Below, in pieces: positions 31,379 through 38,230 of a stretch of 38,895 nt of DNA. Made by a program: the position numbers and the translations under genes. The stretch is taken from assembly GCA_040414485.1 (NCBI GenBank), contig JBEDUK010000098.1, positions 1 to 38,895 on the forward strand, given 5' to 3'. The notes under the pieces are model-generated. The model did no database searches. It was not told where the DNA came from and saw nothing but the letters and a program-made list of their open reading frames with translations. Positions within the stretch are counted from its first letter, which is position 1. Every line of letters begins with the position of its first letter. The stretch is from JBEDUK01 sp040414485 (GTDB taxonomy: Bacteria; Actinomycetota; UBA4738).

Positions 31379-32575
31379 CTACAGTCCGCAGACCTTCCGG
31401 TCACCCGACCAGGCGCTCCAGCCGTAGTGGGAGACCGTCCACGCCGCGGTGGCGATGTTCGCCTGGGCTTCGAACGCGGAGTGTCCGCCCCATCCCGCCG
31501 AGCGGGACAGACCAGGCCAGACCGCGGGCATGAACTGGAACACGCCGGCGGCGCCCGTGTAGGGGTTCTGGGCGTTCGGGTTGTAGCCGGACTCGTGCCA
31601 CGCGACGCAGAGGGCGCGCGTCACCTGCAACTGCCCCATCGGGTTGAACCAGTGGACGATGAGCGCCTTGACCTGTTTCTGGCCCGGCGGCGGAGGAGGT
31701 GGCGGCGGGGGCGGTGGAGGTGGTGGTGGCGGAGGAGGTGGGGGCGGGCTGTGGTGGCCGCCATCGCCTCCACTCCCTCCGCTACCGCCACTGCCTCCGC
31801 TCCCTCCACTGCCGCCTCCCTGGTGACCGGTTCCGCCGCTCGATCCCCCGCTGTTGCCGTCGCGCATGTGCTGACGGAGTTCGGCCTGCTGCTGCGCTGT
31901 CAGGTGGCCGACGAGCGCCTGGGCGGCGCTGCGTTCGGCGTCGAGGGCGCGGACTGCGGCCTCCTGCGAGGTGAGCTTCGCGTTGAGCGTCGCCGCGGAA
32001 TCGGTCAGCGACTGCAGCACACCCTGAAGCCGGGATCGAAGGTCCCGCAGCTGCCCGCGGCGGGCCGCGAGCCAGTTCTCCTCGTTGGTCAGCGAAGCGA
32101 TCAGGTCCTGCTGGTCCTGGCTCGCGGCGTCCAGCAGCACGAGCCGGTCCTGCAGGTCGGAGAGGGACCCGGCGCCGAACAAAGCGGCCAGGCCACTGGT
32201 TGCGCCCGTCGTGTAGGCCTCGGCCGCGCGGCGGTCCAGCGCCAGCCGCTGCCGGTCGATGACGGACCCCAGCCGATCGATCCTCGACTGGACGTCCACG
32301 ATCTCGCGCCGATTCGATTCGACCGACCTCCGCTCGACGTCGACCCGCGCGAGGATCGACGCCACCTCACCCTGAACCGCGTCTCTCGCCCGCGCCGCCG
32401 CGTCGAGCTGACGGGTGAGGTCCTGAACCCTGGACTGGGCCGCATTGAGGTCGGAGGACGTGTCGGCCTGGGCCGGCACCGCCGCCAGGGCGGCCGCGGC
32501 GACGGCGGCGACGGCCAGGGCGATCAGGGCGCGCGGATGCAGACGTGGAGGGTGGGATGGCCGGGGTTTCGGCAT
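31379..32575 (-). CDS. Secreted coiled-coil lytic transglycosylase with Gly/Ser and 21-Pro linker
   Basis: The 398-residue exported cell-wall enzyme has a signal peptide (about 14-37, ending VPAQA), then a long coiled coil (about 40-240) of the type found in RipA/PcsB-like peptidoglycan hydrolases. A linker of GGSGG repeats followed by 21 consecutive prolines comes next. The C-terminal SLT-like domain has VAWHESGYNPNAQNPYTGAAGVFQFMP split over about 325-350, with the presumed catalytic Glu328. It should cleave glycan strands, with the coiled coil probably gating activity or mediating recruitment. The ATG at 32573-32575 is chosen because a promoter ends a few bases upstream. Confidence 0.9.
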   Translation of the reverse strand: MPKPRPSHPPRLHPRALIALAVAAVAAAALAAVPAQADTSSDLNAAQSRVQDLTRQLDAAARARDAVQGEVASILARVDVERRSVESNRREIVDVQSRIDRLGSVIDRQRLALDRRAAEAYTTGATSGLAALFGAGSLSDLQDRLVLLDAASQDQQDLIASLTNEENWLAARRGQLRDLRSRLQGVLQSLTDSAATLNAKLTSQEAAVRALDAERSAAQALVGHLTAQQQAELRQHMRDGNSGGSSGGTGHQGGGSGGSGGSGGSGGSGGDGGHHSPPPPPPPPPPPPPPPPPPPPPGQKQVKALIVHWFNPMGQLQVTRALCVAWHESGYNPNAQNPYTGAAGVFQFMPAVWPGLSRSAGWGGHSAFEAQANIATAAWTVSHYGWSAWSGDRKVCGL

Positions 32576-32588
32576 GGAGGAAGGCCTA

Positions 32589-32617
32589 CACCTACAGGAA
32601 CGCCCCACCTGTGTCAA
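32589..32617 (-). promoter_or_regulatory. Promoter of the transglycosylase gene
   Basis: Minus strand: TTGACA (32612-32617), a 17-base spacer, then TAGGTG (32589-32594). The perfect -35 box supports it. The expected transcription start is only about seven bases before the ATG. An overlapping TAGGCC box lies six bases further on. Confidence 0.5.
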
Positions 32618-32741
32618 CTCGAGGTCGAGGGTTGAGCCGCCCGCGAGCGGGCTTCGACCGGCAGTCAAGCGCAGGCTGAAGTGCGGAACCGGGCTGAGCG
32701 GTCGGCGTGGCGCAGTGGAGATTCGAATTCGGTAGGTGTCG

Positions 32742-32813
32742 TGGGCGCTAGAGGATTTGAACCTCTGACCTCTTCCGTGTCAGGGAAGCGCTCTCCCCCT
32801 GAGCTAAGCGCCC
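32742..32813 (-). tRNA. tRNA-Val (anticodon GAC)
   Basis: A complete 72-nt cloverleaf: acceptor GGGCGCT/AGCGCCC, D arm GCTC-AGGGGGA-GAGC, anticodon arm CTTCC-CTGACAC-GGAAG with GAC at 34-36, T arm AGAGG-TTCAAAT-CCTCT, discriminator A, no encoded CCA. A TAGCAT box at 32828-32833 (minus strand) is a plausible -10. Confidence 0.97.
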
Positions 32814-33120
32814 CAGGTGAGTCGGCCATGCTACCGCGCGGATACCAACCTGGACCATGCGTACCGAGCCCTGGCACCCGCGGGCCCATCCCTTGTCGCC
32901 GCGGTGCGCTAGGGTTGCGTCGGCAGCCGAGGGCTACGCTGCGCGAGTCCCGAAGGGAAGGGGGGGCCGCGGAGACAGCAGTCGGCTGCCATCCGTTTCA
33001 TCGAGCGTTCTCGACCGCCGCTCCTCGAATCACCGCAGGCGCGTCGGTTTGACGCGATCGATGGCGGGCGGACACGATCAATGTTCGGCGAGGGGGATCA
33101 GCGCGGACCCGGGGGGCGCG
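32814..33120. other. Stretch without a supported gene
   Basis: About 300 bases between tRNA-Val(GAC) and the SnoaL-like gene. Apart from the tRNA's possible -10 box I see no gene, repeat or stable hairpin. The open frame across it is an upstream extension of the SnoaL-like gene without family-like sequence. Confidence 0.5.
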
Positions 33121-33540
33121 GTGGTGGCGGACGCAGCGGAGCGCGGCGTGGTCGAGAAGCTGTTCGAACTCACCGCGGCTGGGCGCCAGAAGGACCTTCT
33201 GAGGTACATGCACCCCGACGTGATGGTTCGAGCGTTCCTGCCGCCCAATCCCGTCCTGGACCTCGAGGCGCTCAAGCGCAACATCCGGGAGCGGAGCCGC
33301 GACCGCATCCGCGAGGCGCGCGCCACCTCGATCGACCGCGTCGGCGACGGCCGCTACCTCGCGGTCGGGCGCGTCCGCTGGTCCGATCCCGCGGGCGGCT
33401 TCACGGATGTGCCGGCGGCGTGGGCGATCGTGGTGAAGGACGGGCTGATCTACCGGATGTTCGGTGCGTCCGACGCCGATTCCGCGGTTCAGTCGTTCGA
33501 ATCGGACGACTGGGAGTCACCCGCCACGACCGACCGTTGA
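33121..33540 (+). CDS. SnoaL-like/NTF2-fold protein
   Basis: The 139-residue protein has the pattern of SnoaL-like domains: an N-terminal helix VVEKLFELTAAGRQKDLLRYMHPDV (broken over about 8-33), a loop with FLPPNPVLDLEALKRNIR, then the beta-sheet RYLAVGRVRW, AAWAIVVKDGLIYRMFGASD. These small cone-shaped proteins act as isomerases, hydrolases or binding proteins. I chose the GTG at 33121, just after a GGGGGG sequence; an ATG at 33061 in frame would add 20 residues. Function unknown. Confidence 0.7.
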   Translation: MVADAAERGVVEKLFELTAAGRQKDLLRYMHPDVMVRAFLPPNPVLDLEALKRNIRERSRDRIREARATSIDRVGDGRYLAVGRVRWSDPAGGFTDVPAAWAIVVKDGLIYRMFGASDADSAVQSFESDDWESPATTDR

Positions 33541-33584
33541 GGTCCTTCGAAGAGGTGCTCCTCGGCTGTAGCGCGACGGGCCCG

Positions 33585-33803
33585 TCAGGCCATCGCGCCG
33601 CATGCCGAGCACGTGGACCACGTGTCGTTGTCCGTGCACTGGTCGAACCGTGCGCGAGCTCCGCACGAGGCGCATGTACGCTCGTCGTCGCCCGGCCACT
33701 TCTGACCGCCGTTCCTCAGCAACGCTCGCATGTAGCGGCTGAGCAGTTCGTCGTCCTCGCTAGACCGTGTACCCGGCCGAGCGGATGCGGCACGCATGGC
33801 CAT
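33585..33803 (-). CDS. Zinc-ribbon microprotein
   Basis: The 72-residue protein ends in a four-cysteine metal-binding module, TCASCGARARFDQC and TCSACGAMA: Cys-x2-Cys-Gly, about 20 residues with an extra Cys, then Cys-x2-Cys-Gly. The N-terminal half is basic and helical (LLSRYMRALLRN). It has one of the best Shine-Dalgarno sequences in the window (AAGGAGG, six bases before the ATG at 33803), which makes it a real gene despite its size. It could bind nucleic acid or a protein partner. I do not recognise a named family. Confidence 0.65.
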   Translation of the reverse strand: MAMRAASARPGTRSSEDDELLSRYMRALLRNGGQKWPGDDERTCASCGARARFDQCTDNDTWSTCSACGAMA

Positions 33804-33994
33804 GGGGTCCTCCTTGGGCCTATCGACGTTCCATCGCCTTCATTCCACTACCCGCTGGGCCGTCGCCCTTACACCTCCGCCGAGGAAGTGAACTGACATG
33901 CGCGGACGAGCCGCCGTCGCTGATCGCTCGTACCGCCACCAATAGTGCGTTTGGAGTTCGCAGCGCGCGGGTATTGCGCACGTGGTGGTTTAGC

Positions 33995-34183
33995 GTGGCT
34001 CTCGAGCATTCAGCGACCTTCGACGTTCTCGTGCGGGAGAACCGCGTCCTGCGGGACCGCGCGGCCTCGGCACGAGCGGAGGCGGTCCGGCTCAGGGCGA
34101 AGGCGGCGGCCACCAGGTTGGGGATCCGGCGCCGACGCGACATGCGACTCGCTCATCTCGTTCCGCCCGGACATCGAGGATGA
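33995..34183 (+). CDS. Possible small basic helical protein
   Basis: A low-confidence 62-residue reading from a GTG at 33995. The sequence is strongly helical and Arg/Ala-rich (LVRENRVLRDRAASARAEAV), with a heptad-like character and a basic end. No ribosome-binding site is convincing, and Arg/Ala-rich frames arise easily in this base composition, so it may not be coding. Confidence 0.25.
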   Translation: MALEHSATFDVLVRENRVLRDRAASARAEAVRLRAKAAATRLGIRRRRDMRLAHLVPPGHRG

Positions 34184-34230
34184 AGCGAGTCTTCGCGTCG
34201 CTGCGGCGTCGGACCCGACCGGTGACCGAC

Positions 34231-34722
34231 CTACCGGCGCTTCGAGTCAACGAGGAGTAGGCGCGCCATCGCCCGTTCGGCGCGGGCCTCGACGATGAGG
34301 GCCCGTGATCGTCGGGACAGCACCTCCGAGCGGTGGATGGCCCGGTAGCTGCCGTCAACGATGAGCGAGAAACGATGCGCCGCTCCTGGTCCATCGAGGG
34401 ATGATGGAGGCAGCTGAACCCGCAGGCTGAGATCGCGGTGCGAGTGCATCAAGCCGGCGGGCTCCAGCATCTGAGCGACCTGATGGCTCGGACGGAGCGT
34501 CAGCAGTCCCGAACCGTCGAGGTATCGCACCGCGGAGACGATCGCGTCGATCCCAAAGGAGTCGATGAACGTGACGGCGGTCATGTCGAGCGTCGCGTTC
34601 GTGGAGCCGTCGAACACCGCTCGGATCGCGGCTCTCAGTCGGTCGGCGTTCCAGCGGTCGATCTCACCCGCAACGCGCAGCGACCGTTCGCCGCTTCGCT
34701 CCAGGTTCAGCAATTCAGACAT
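34231..34722 (-). CDS. STAS domain protein (anti-sigma factor antagonist-like)
   Basis: The 163-residue protein has an N-terminal STAS domain (about 1-100): SLRVAGEIDRWNADRLRAAI, then LDMTAVTFIDSFGIDAIVSAVRYL. In SpoIIAA-like proteins the phosphorylated site sits in D-S-S-G; here it reads Asp-Ser-Phe-Gly, so one serine remains and the second is Phe. A further ~60 residues, HRFSLIVDGSYRAI and a basic helical end, are not part of a normal STAS protein. The ATG at 34720-34722 follows GAGGAGCGGAG. It may take part in a general stress or signalling pathway; no kinase or sigma gene is adjacent. Confidence 0.75.
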   Translation of the reverse strand: MSELLNLERSGERSLRVAGEIDRWNADRLRAAIRAVFDGSTNATLDMTAVTFIDSFGIDAIVSAVRYLDGSGLLTLRPSHQVAQMLEPAGLMHSHRDLSLRVQLPPSSLDGPGAAHRFSLIVDGSYRAIHRSEVLSRRSRALIVEARAERAMARLLLVDSKRR

Positions 34723-34745
34723 CGCTCCGCTCCTCGCTGGTAGCG

Positions 34746-34751
34746 ACCTTA
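34746..34751 (-). promoter_or_regulatory. -10 box of the STAS gene (with leader)
   Basis: Minus-strand TAAGGT, about 23 bases before the ATG, with a Shine-Dalgarno in the short leader. Confidence 0.35.
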
Positions 34752-34888
34752 CGCTCCCGCGTGGGGCGAGCGCCATTCGACCGAGGGCGAATCCCCCAGC
34801 CAAACGTCGTGTTCATGTCGGCGCGACCCGGTGCGAGACAAACCAGACCCATGACGCGCTGCCGGAGCACAGAGAGGGAGGTCTGTGT

Positions 34889-35368
34889 TCAGACCTCCGG
34901 TGCTCGCTTCGGAACCACCAGGATCGACGTCGTGGCGGATACTTCCGCGTCGATCGGTGCGTCCCCCCGGAGACGCTCCAAGACGATCGGGTCGCCCAGT
35001 TCCTCGGGCAGGAGCACCACGTCCGCACCACATGAGCGCGCGAACTCCATCATCGGTTCGAGCCCGGGCACCGGGAGCAGGCTCGCCCATGTGTCGATGC
35101 CCCTCGCTCGCGAATCGCGCACCTGCCGGGCGATCTCCGTGCGCCCGCTCTGCTCGAGTTCCTCCGGGGAGTACAGCGACACATCGCCCCGATCGGGGTG
35201 ATCGGCCGGCCTGGAGGCGCCGCTCGCGTCGAACAGGATCAAGCGGGTGCCCGGTGTGTCGGCGGCCATCTCGATCGCCGCGTCCAGGACGTAGCCGAGG
35301 TCGCGCTCTTCGTCGACCAACGCGACGATCGTGCCGCTGTTCGAACCGGTGCTCGCTGCGTCGGCCAT
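34889..35368 (-). CDS. Universal stress protein-like (UspA fold)
   Basis: The 159-residue alpha/beta protein begins TIVALVDEERDLGYVLDAAIEMA, the first strand-loop-helix of the Usp fold, then RLILFDASG. It ends in CGADVVLLPEELG and SILVVPKRA, the last being the usual Usp C-terminal strand. The ATP loop G-x2-G-x9-G-[ST] is not clear, so it may be a non-ATP-binding member. The ATG at 35366-35368 is nine bases after TAGAGT. It lies beside the STAS gene on the same strand with a 166-base gap; both suggest stress functions. Confidence 0.72.
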   Translation of the reverse strand: MADAASTGSNSGTIVALVDEERDLGYVLDAAIEMAADTPGTRLILFDASGASRPADHPDRGDVSLYSPEELEQSGRTEIARQVRDSRARGIDTWASLLPVPGLEPMMEFARSCGADVVLLPEELGDPIVLERLRGDAPIDAEVSATTSILVVPKRAPEV

Positions 35369-35377
35369 GGCTCCCGG

Positions 35378-35383
35378 ACTCTA
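35378..35383 (-). promoter_or_regulatory. -10 box of the Usp-like gene (leaderless type)
   Basis: Minus-strand TAGAGT, nine bases before the ATG, no Shine-Dalgarno. Confidence 0.45.
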
Positions 35384-35503
35384 CCGGAATCCACCCGCCG
35401 GTTCGGTGGACGCGACTTCGGACCGCGGCAGCATCAACCGGCGATTCACGCGGCTCCTCATCACCCACAGCAGGATGGGTGGGCGACTGTCATTCGATTG
35501 CGG

Positions 35504-36505
35504 CTACCCCGAGCACCCGTCCACCGAGTCCGCCGGAGCGCAATTGTCGGGGCTGTTGCCACGCACAGCGCTATCCGTGAGCGGGACGGTTCCGGAGAAC
35601 GTGTAGATGCCACCGCCGTATGAACCATCCGCGCCGCCCGAGCGAGCGGCGTTGTTCGCAACAGTGCTGTCAACGAGTGTCGTGGAGCCGGCATTGTTGT
35701 TGATGCCGCCGCCCTGAAGTTCGGCCGTGTTGCCGCGCACCGTGCTGTCTTGCAGCATCACATAGTCCAGGAGGTTGAAGAGGCCGCCGCCAGAGCCACC
35801 CGTGGATGTGTTGTCGCTGATCGTCATGTCTTTCAGCATTACGGGGCCATAGCCACAGCAGCTGAAAACACCGCCGCCACCGTACGTGGCGCTGTTCTTG
35901 CTCACGCTGCCGCCGGTGAGCGTCATCCCGCCATTGTTGTAGATGCCGCCGCCAAACCCATCACTGCGGTTACCACTGATCGTGGTCGCATTGAGTGTGA
36001 GCGCGGCGCTCGAATCGTTGTATATCCCGCCGCCCGAGCTGCCAGCGTTGTTGTTGACCGTGCTTTGGGCCAGGGTCAGCGTGCCGAAATTGTTGACGCC
36101 TCCACCGTTGCCGGCCTCGCCTCCGCCGCGGGCCTTGCCGCCGGTGATGGTCAGATGGGTCAGTTGCGCCGCTGCCCCTGAGGAGACGGTCAGCGTCGTG
36201 CCGCTGGCTTGGCCATCGAGCACCGCGGGCCCCTGACCGGCCATCATCAGATCCTTGTCGATCGTGAACTGGCCCCGGCAGGTCCCTGTCACGAGCAGCT
36301 TGGTCCCAGGAGTTGCATTGGCGATCGCCGTCTGCAAGCTGTCCGACGAACAATCAACTTTGACCGGCGTTGCAGCCGCCGCCGTGCTTGGCCCTGCGAG
36401 CGCGCCGGCCGCGGACAGCACGGCCCCGGCCAGCACCACCTCAACTCCGGCCGCCATCACACGGCGCCAGGAAGCCTTGAGAACGTGCTTCGGCGTCTTC
36501 GGCAT
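35504..36505 (-). CDS. Secreted right-handed beta-helix repeat protein
   Basis: The 333-residue exported protein has a signal peptide (about 15-46, ending STAAAA). A parallel beta-helix follows, built from about seven degenerate repeats of the type GGGIYN(N/D)..LTLxxSTVxxNxA, e.g. GGGIYNDSSAALTLNATTIS and GGGINNNAGSTTLVDSTV. The first 60 mature residues (CSSDSLQTAIANATPGTKL) form the usual N-cap of such choice-of-anchor/pectate-lyase-like proteins. No catalytic residues of a lyase are evident, so an adhesin or cell-surface role is as likely. AAGGGGGAG precedes the ATG at 36505. Confidence 0.82.
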   Translation of the reverse strand: MPKTPKHVLKASWRRVMAAGVEVVLAGAVLSAAGALAGPSTAAAATPVKVDCSSDSLQTAIANATPGTKLLVTGTCRGQFTIDKDLMMAGQGPAVLDGQASGTTLTVSSGAAAQLTHLTITGGKARGGGEAGNGGGVNNFGTLTLAQSTVNNNAGSSGGGIYNDSSAALTLNATTISGNRSDGFGGGIYNNGGMTLTGGSVSKNSATYGGGGVFSCCGYGPVMLKDMTISDNTSTGGSGGGLFNLLDYVMLQDSTVRGNTAELQGGGINNNAGSTTLVDSTVANNAARSGGADGSYGGGIYTFSGTVPLTDSAVRGNSPDNCAPADSVDGCSG

Positions 36506-36535
36506 GGTCTCCCCCTTCCGAGTTGGACGCCCCCC

Positions 36536-36563
36536 GGCGCCAGCCGCCCAAGCGGCTGGCGCC
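36536..36563 (-). promoter_or_regulatory. Leader hairpin of the beta-helix gene
   Basis: GGCGCCAGCCGC (36536-36547), loop of four, GCGGCTGGCGCC (36552-36563): a perfect 12-bp stem, about 30 bases before the start codon and just upstream of the ribosome-binding site. It may stabilise the 5' end or regulate translation; it could also be the terminator of a lost upstream gene. Confidence 0.5.
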
Positions 36564-37251
36564 CCCGACTACGGCTCGTGCCGGGGAGCGCCTCGACGCG
36601 GTCCCATGCTCAACCAGTCGGCAGTCGGCCGGGAGGGACTTAAGCGGAGCCGACCCCAGGTTCGGCCGACACTGCCGGGCCCGCGTGCAAGCGTCTCCGA
36701 CCGCGCGAGAGGGCGATGATGTCCCGTCCGAGAACGTGACCGAGGGAAGTGCGTTCAACCGCGCCAGGCCCGAATCCCGCCTCTGACCTGCGAAAGCACT
36801 AGCCGTCGGCGCCTGTCGTTCCCGTCGTTACCCGAGCCTCGAAGTGACCGAGAACTGGCGAACCAGTGCCGGCCGGGCCGCTCGGCGCGCCGCGGGCTCT
36901 CCGGCGGAGCGGTCCTCGGCCTCTTGGCGCACTCGTCACGTCCCAGCTGCGCCCGACCCCAGTCGCCCCGGCAGGGAATCGGCCTCCTGGAAGGCGCGCA
37001 ATGCTTCGGCGGTCGCCTGGTCAGCCGGGCTGCCGCGGATCTGACGTTCACGCTGGTGCGGTTCGAGGGTCCGTTGATCGCGGGAGTCACTCCTCGTCGG
37101 CGTCGCCGTCGTCGAACCTGAGCACCACCGTCGGCCTCGAAGTCAACATGAGAATCTCGGCCGGCGCCTGGAGTGGCCGCCCTCGCGGTAGAACCATCCG
37201 ATGTGGTCCACACGTTGGCCTGCGGGAGCATGAGCAGCTAGCTCAACTTTC
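36564..37251. other. Stretch without a supported gene
   Basis: About 690 bases. The open frames here are Arg/Pro-rich, lack recognisable domains or ribosome-binding sites, and look like random reading of GC-rich DNA. It lies between the beta-helix gene and a decayed secreted-protein gene and may itself be decayed coding sequence. Confidence 0.5.
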
Positions 37252-37813
37252 TTAGCCACTCAGGGTGCCTTGCGGCGTCCCCTGAATCGGGCGCCGGCCG
37301 AGGACGTTAGGAAGCTGGCCGTACCGGATAGCCCAGCAAACTGACCCGTGCCGCCTGCGAGCGCAATGGTGTCGTCTTCGACGAACGGGTTGCCGTAGGA
37401 GATGGACCCCGCGTGGTCATGCCCTTGCCCGGAGGGCTTGGGGCAGAACAGGCCGGTCAGCGGCCCGGATGCCGAGCTTCCGTCCGAGCGCAGCGTGATC
37501 GAGAAGGTGCCATCGACGTCGTAGCTTCGCCCATCCGGATTGAAGGTGGGCCGAAGTCATACGCCCAGTCCGCCGTTCCCAGCCCGGTGAGTTCGATGGA
37601 GTCGCATTCATCGGCTACACCTGATGGGCACAGGCCCTGAAAGTTGGGCTTCTGGACCGCATCCGAGAAGGAACCGTTCAGTGTGACGGACGTGCTCGCG
37701 CTCGCTGGCGCACCCACAACGAACACCGCGGCTGCGACAACGAGGAGCAGTCGAACGACTGACGGGACGTGCCCGCGTCGGGCGTGAACGTTGCGAGCGT
37801 TCCCCCTGGCCAT
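37252..37813 (-). pseudogene. Secreted-protein gene with two frameshifts
   Basis: A secreted protein whose frame is broken twice. The ATG at 37811-37813, after AAAGGGGGAATT, opens a signal peptide (RLLLVVAAAVFVVGAPASA) and continues SVTLNGSFSDAV, then ADWAYDFG. There the sequence continues in a different frame as FNPDGRSYDVDGTFSITL, GLFCPKPSGQGHDHAGSISY and GTGQFAGLSGTASF, and a second shift gives GTPQGTLSG and a TAA at 37252-37254. Each shift is explained by one missing base, next to GGCCC near 37557 and in a run of G near 37278. This is either real decay or assembly indels in homopolymers. Confidence 0.75.
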
Positions 37814-37832
37814 AATTCCCCCTTTCTCCGCT

Positions 37833-37845
37833 GGGCACTGTGCCC
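37833..37845. repeat. Short inverted repeat in the leader of the decayed secreted-protein gene
   Basis: GGGCAC-T-GTGCCC, a 6-bp perfect inverted repeat about 20 bases upstream of the start codon at 37813 and next to the ribosome-binding site. Confidence 0.35.
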
Positions 37846-37995
37846 GGCGTGGCCGAACGAACAACGCATTGTCACCCACCCCGAACCGAGCTCAGAAGTG
37901 CCAATGGAACTAAAATGTGAGCTCGATTGGGCCGGCATCGCGAGGTCCGACACCGATCTCATTCCCCCGCCTTGCCGCCCTCCCGGATAATCTGA

Positions 37996-38100
37996 TGCAC
38001 ACGGGTGATCATGGAACGGCTCGGTCACTCCTCGATTACGGTCGCGATGGACGGCGACGGCCACCTCCTCCCCTCGGTTGACGAGGGCTCGCGGCTCGGC
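37996..38100 (+). pseudogene. C-terminal remnant of a tyrosine recombinase (integrase)
   Basis: The reading VIMERLGHSSITVAMDGDGHLLPSVDE matches the last helices of phage-type tyrosine recombinases, which normally read V-M-x-x-L-G-H-S-S-I-x-x-T-x-x-x-Y-x-H. The LGHSS His is kept. The nucleophilic Tyr position appears replaced (AMDGDGH, where T-x-D-x-Y-G-H is expected). An in-frame stop lies at 37993-37995 and the rest of the integrase is missing. The remnant ends about 85 bases from a tRNA-Cys fragment, the classical place for an integrase gene. Confidence 0.7.
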
Positions 38101-38183
38101 TCGATTGGGCGTTCCACCAGCAGCGCGCGGACAGGTCCTCCCGCTCACGGGCTCTGCGTAGTCTCTCCGACCTGCGGGTTCGG

Positions 38184-38230
38184 TGGAGGCGGGGAGCGGA
38201 ATTGAACCGCTGTACGAGGTTTTGCAGACC
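38184..38230 (-). other. tRNA-Cys 3' half, probable attachment-site duplicate (att)
   Basis: The minus strand reads as the 3' half of tRNA-Cys: anticodon loop CTGCAAA (anticodon GCA), then variable region, T arm AGCGG-TTCAATT-CCGCT, acceptor 3' strand CCCCGCC, discriminator T and encoded CCA (38184-38186). Upstream of the loop the pairing fails after three base pairs of the anticodon stem, and no D arm or 5' acceptor strand follows, so the gene is not complete. A 3' tRNA half starting in the anticodon region is the usual duplicated core left by integration of a genomic island. Confidence 0.8.

Noticed and set aside
31644..31826. Plus-strand poly-Gly/poly-Pro frame
   Set aside because: It is the complement of the Gly/Ser and 21-Pro linker of the transglycosylase.
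36755..37231. A 158-residue minus-strand open frame
   Set aside because: Arg-rich (including a run of seven Arg) with no domain, signal or ribosome-binding site; it looks like chance reading.
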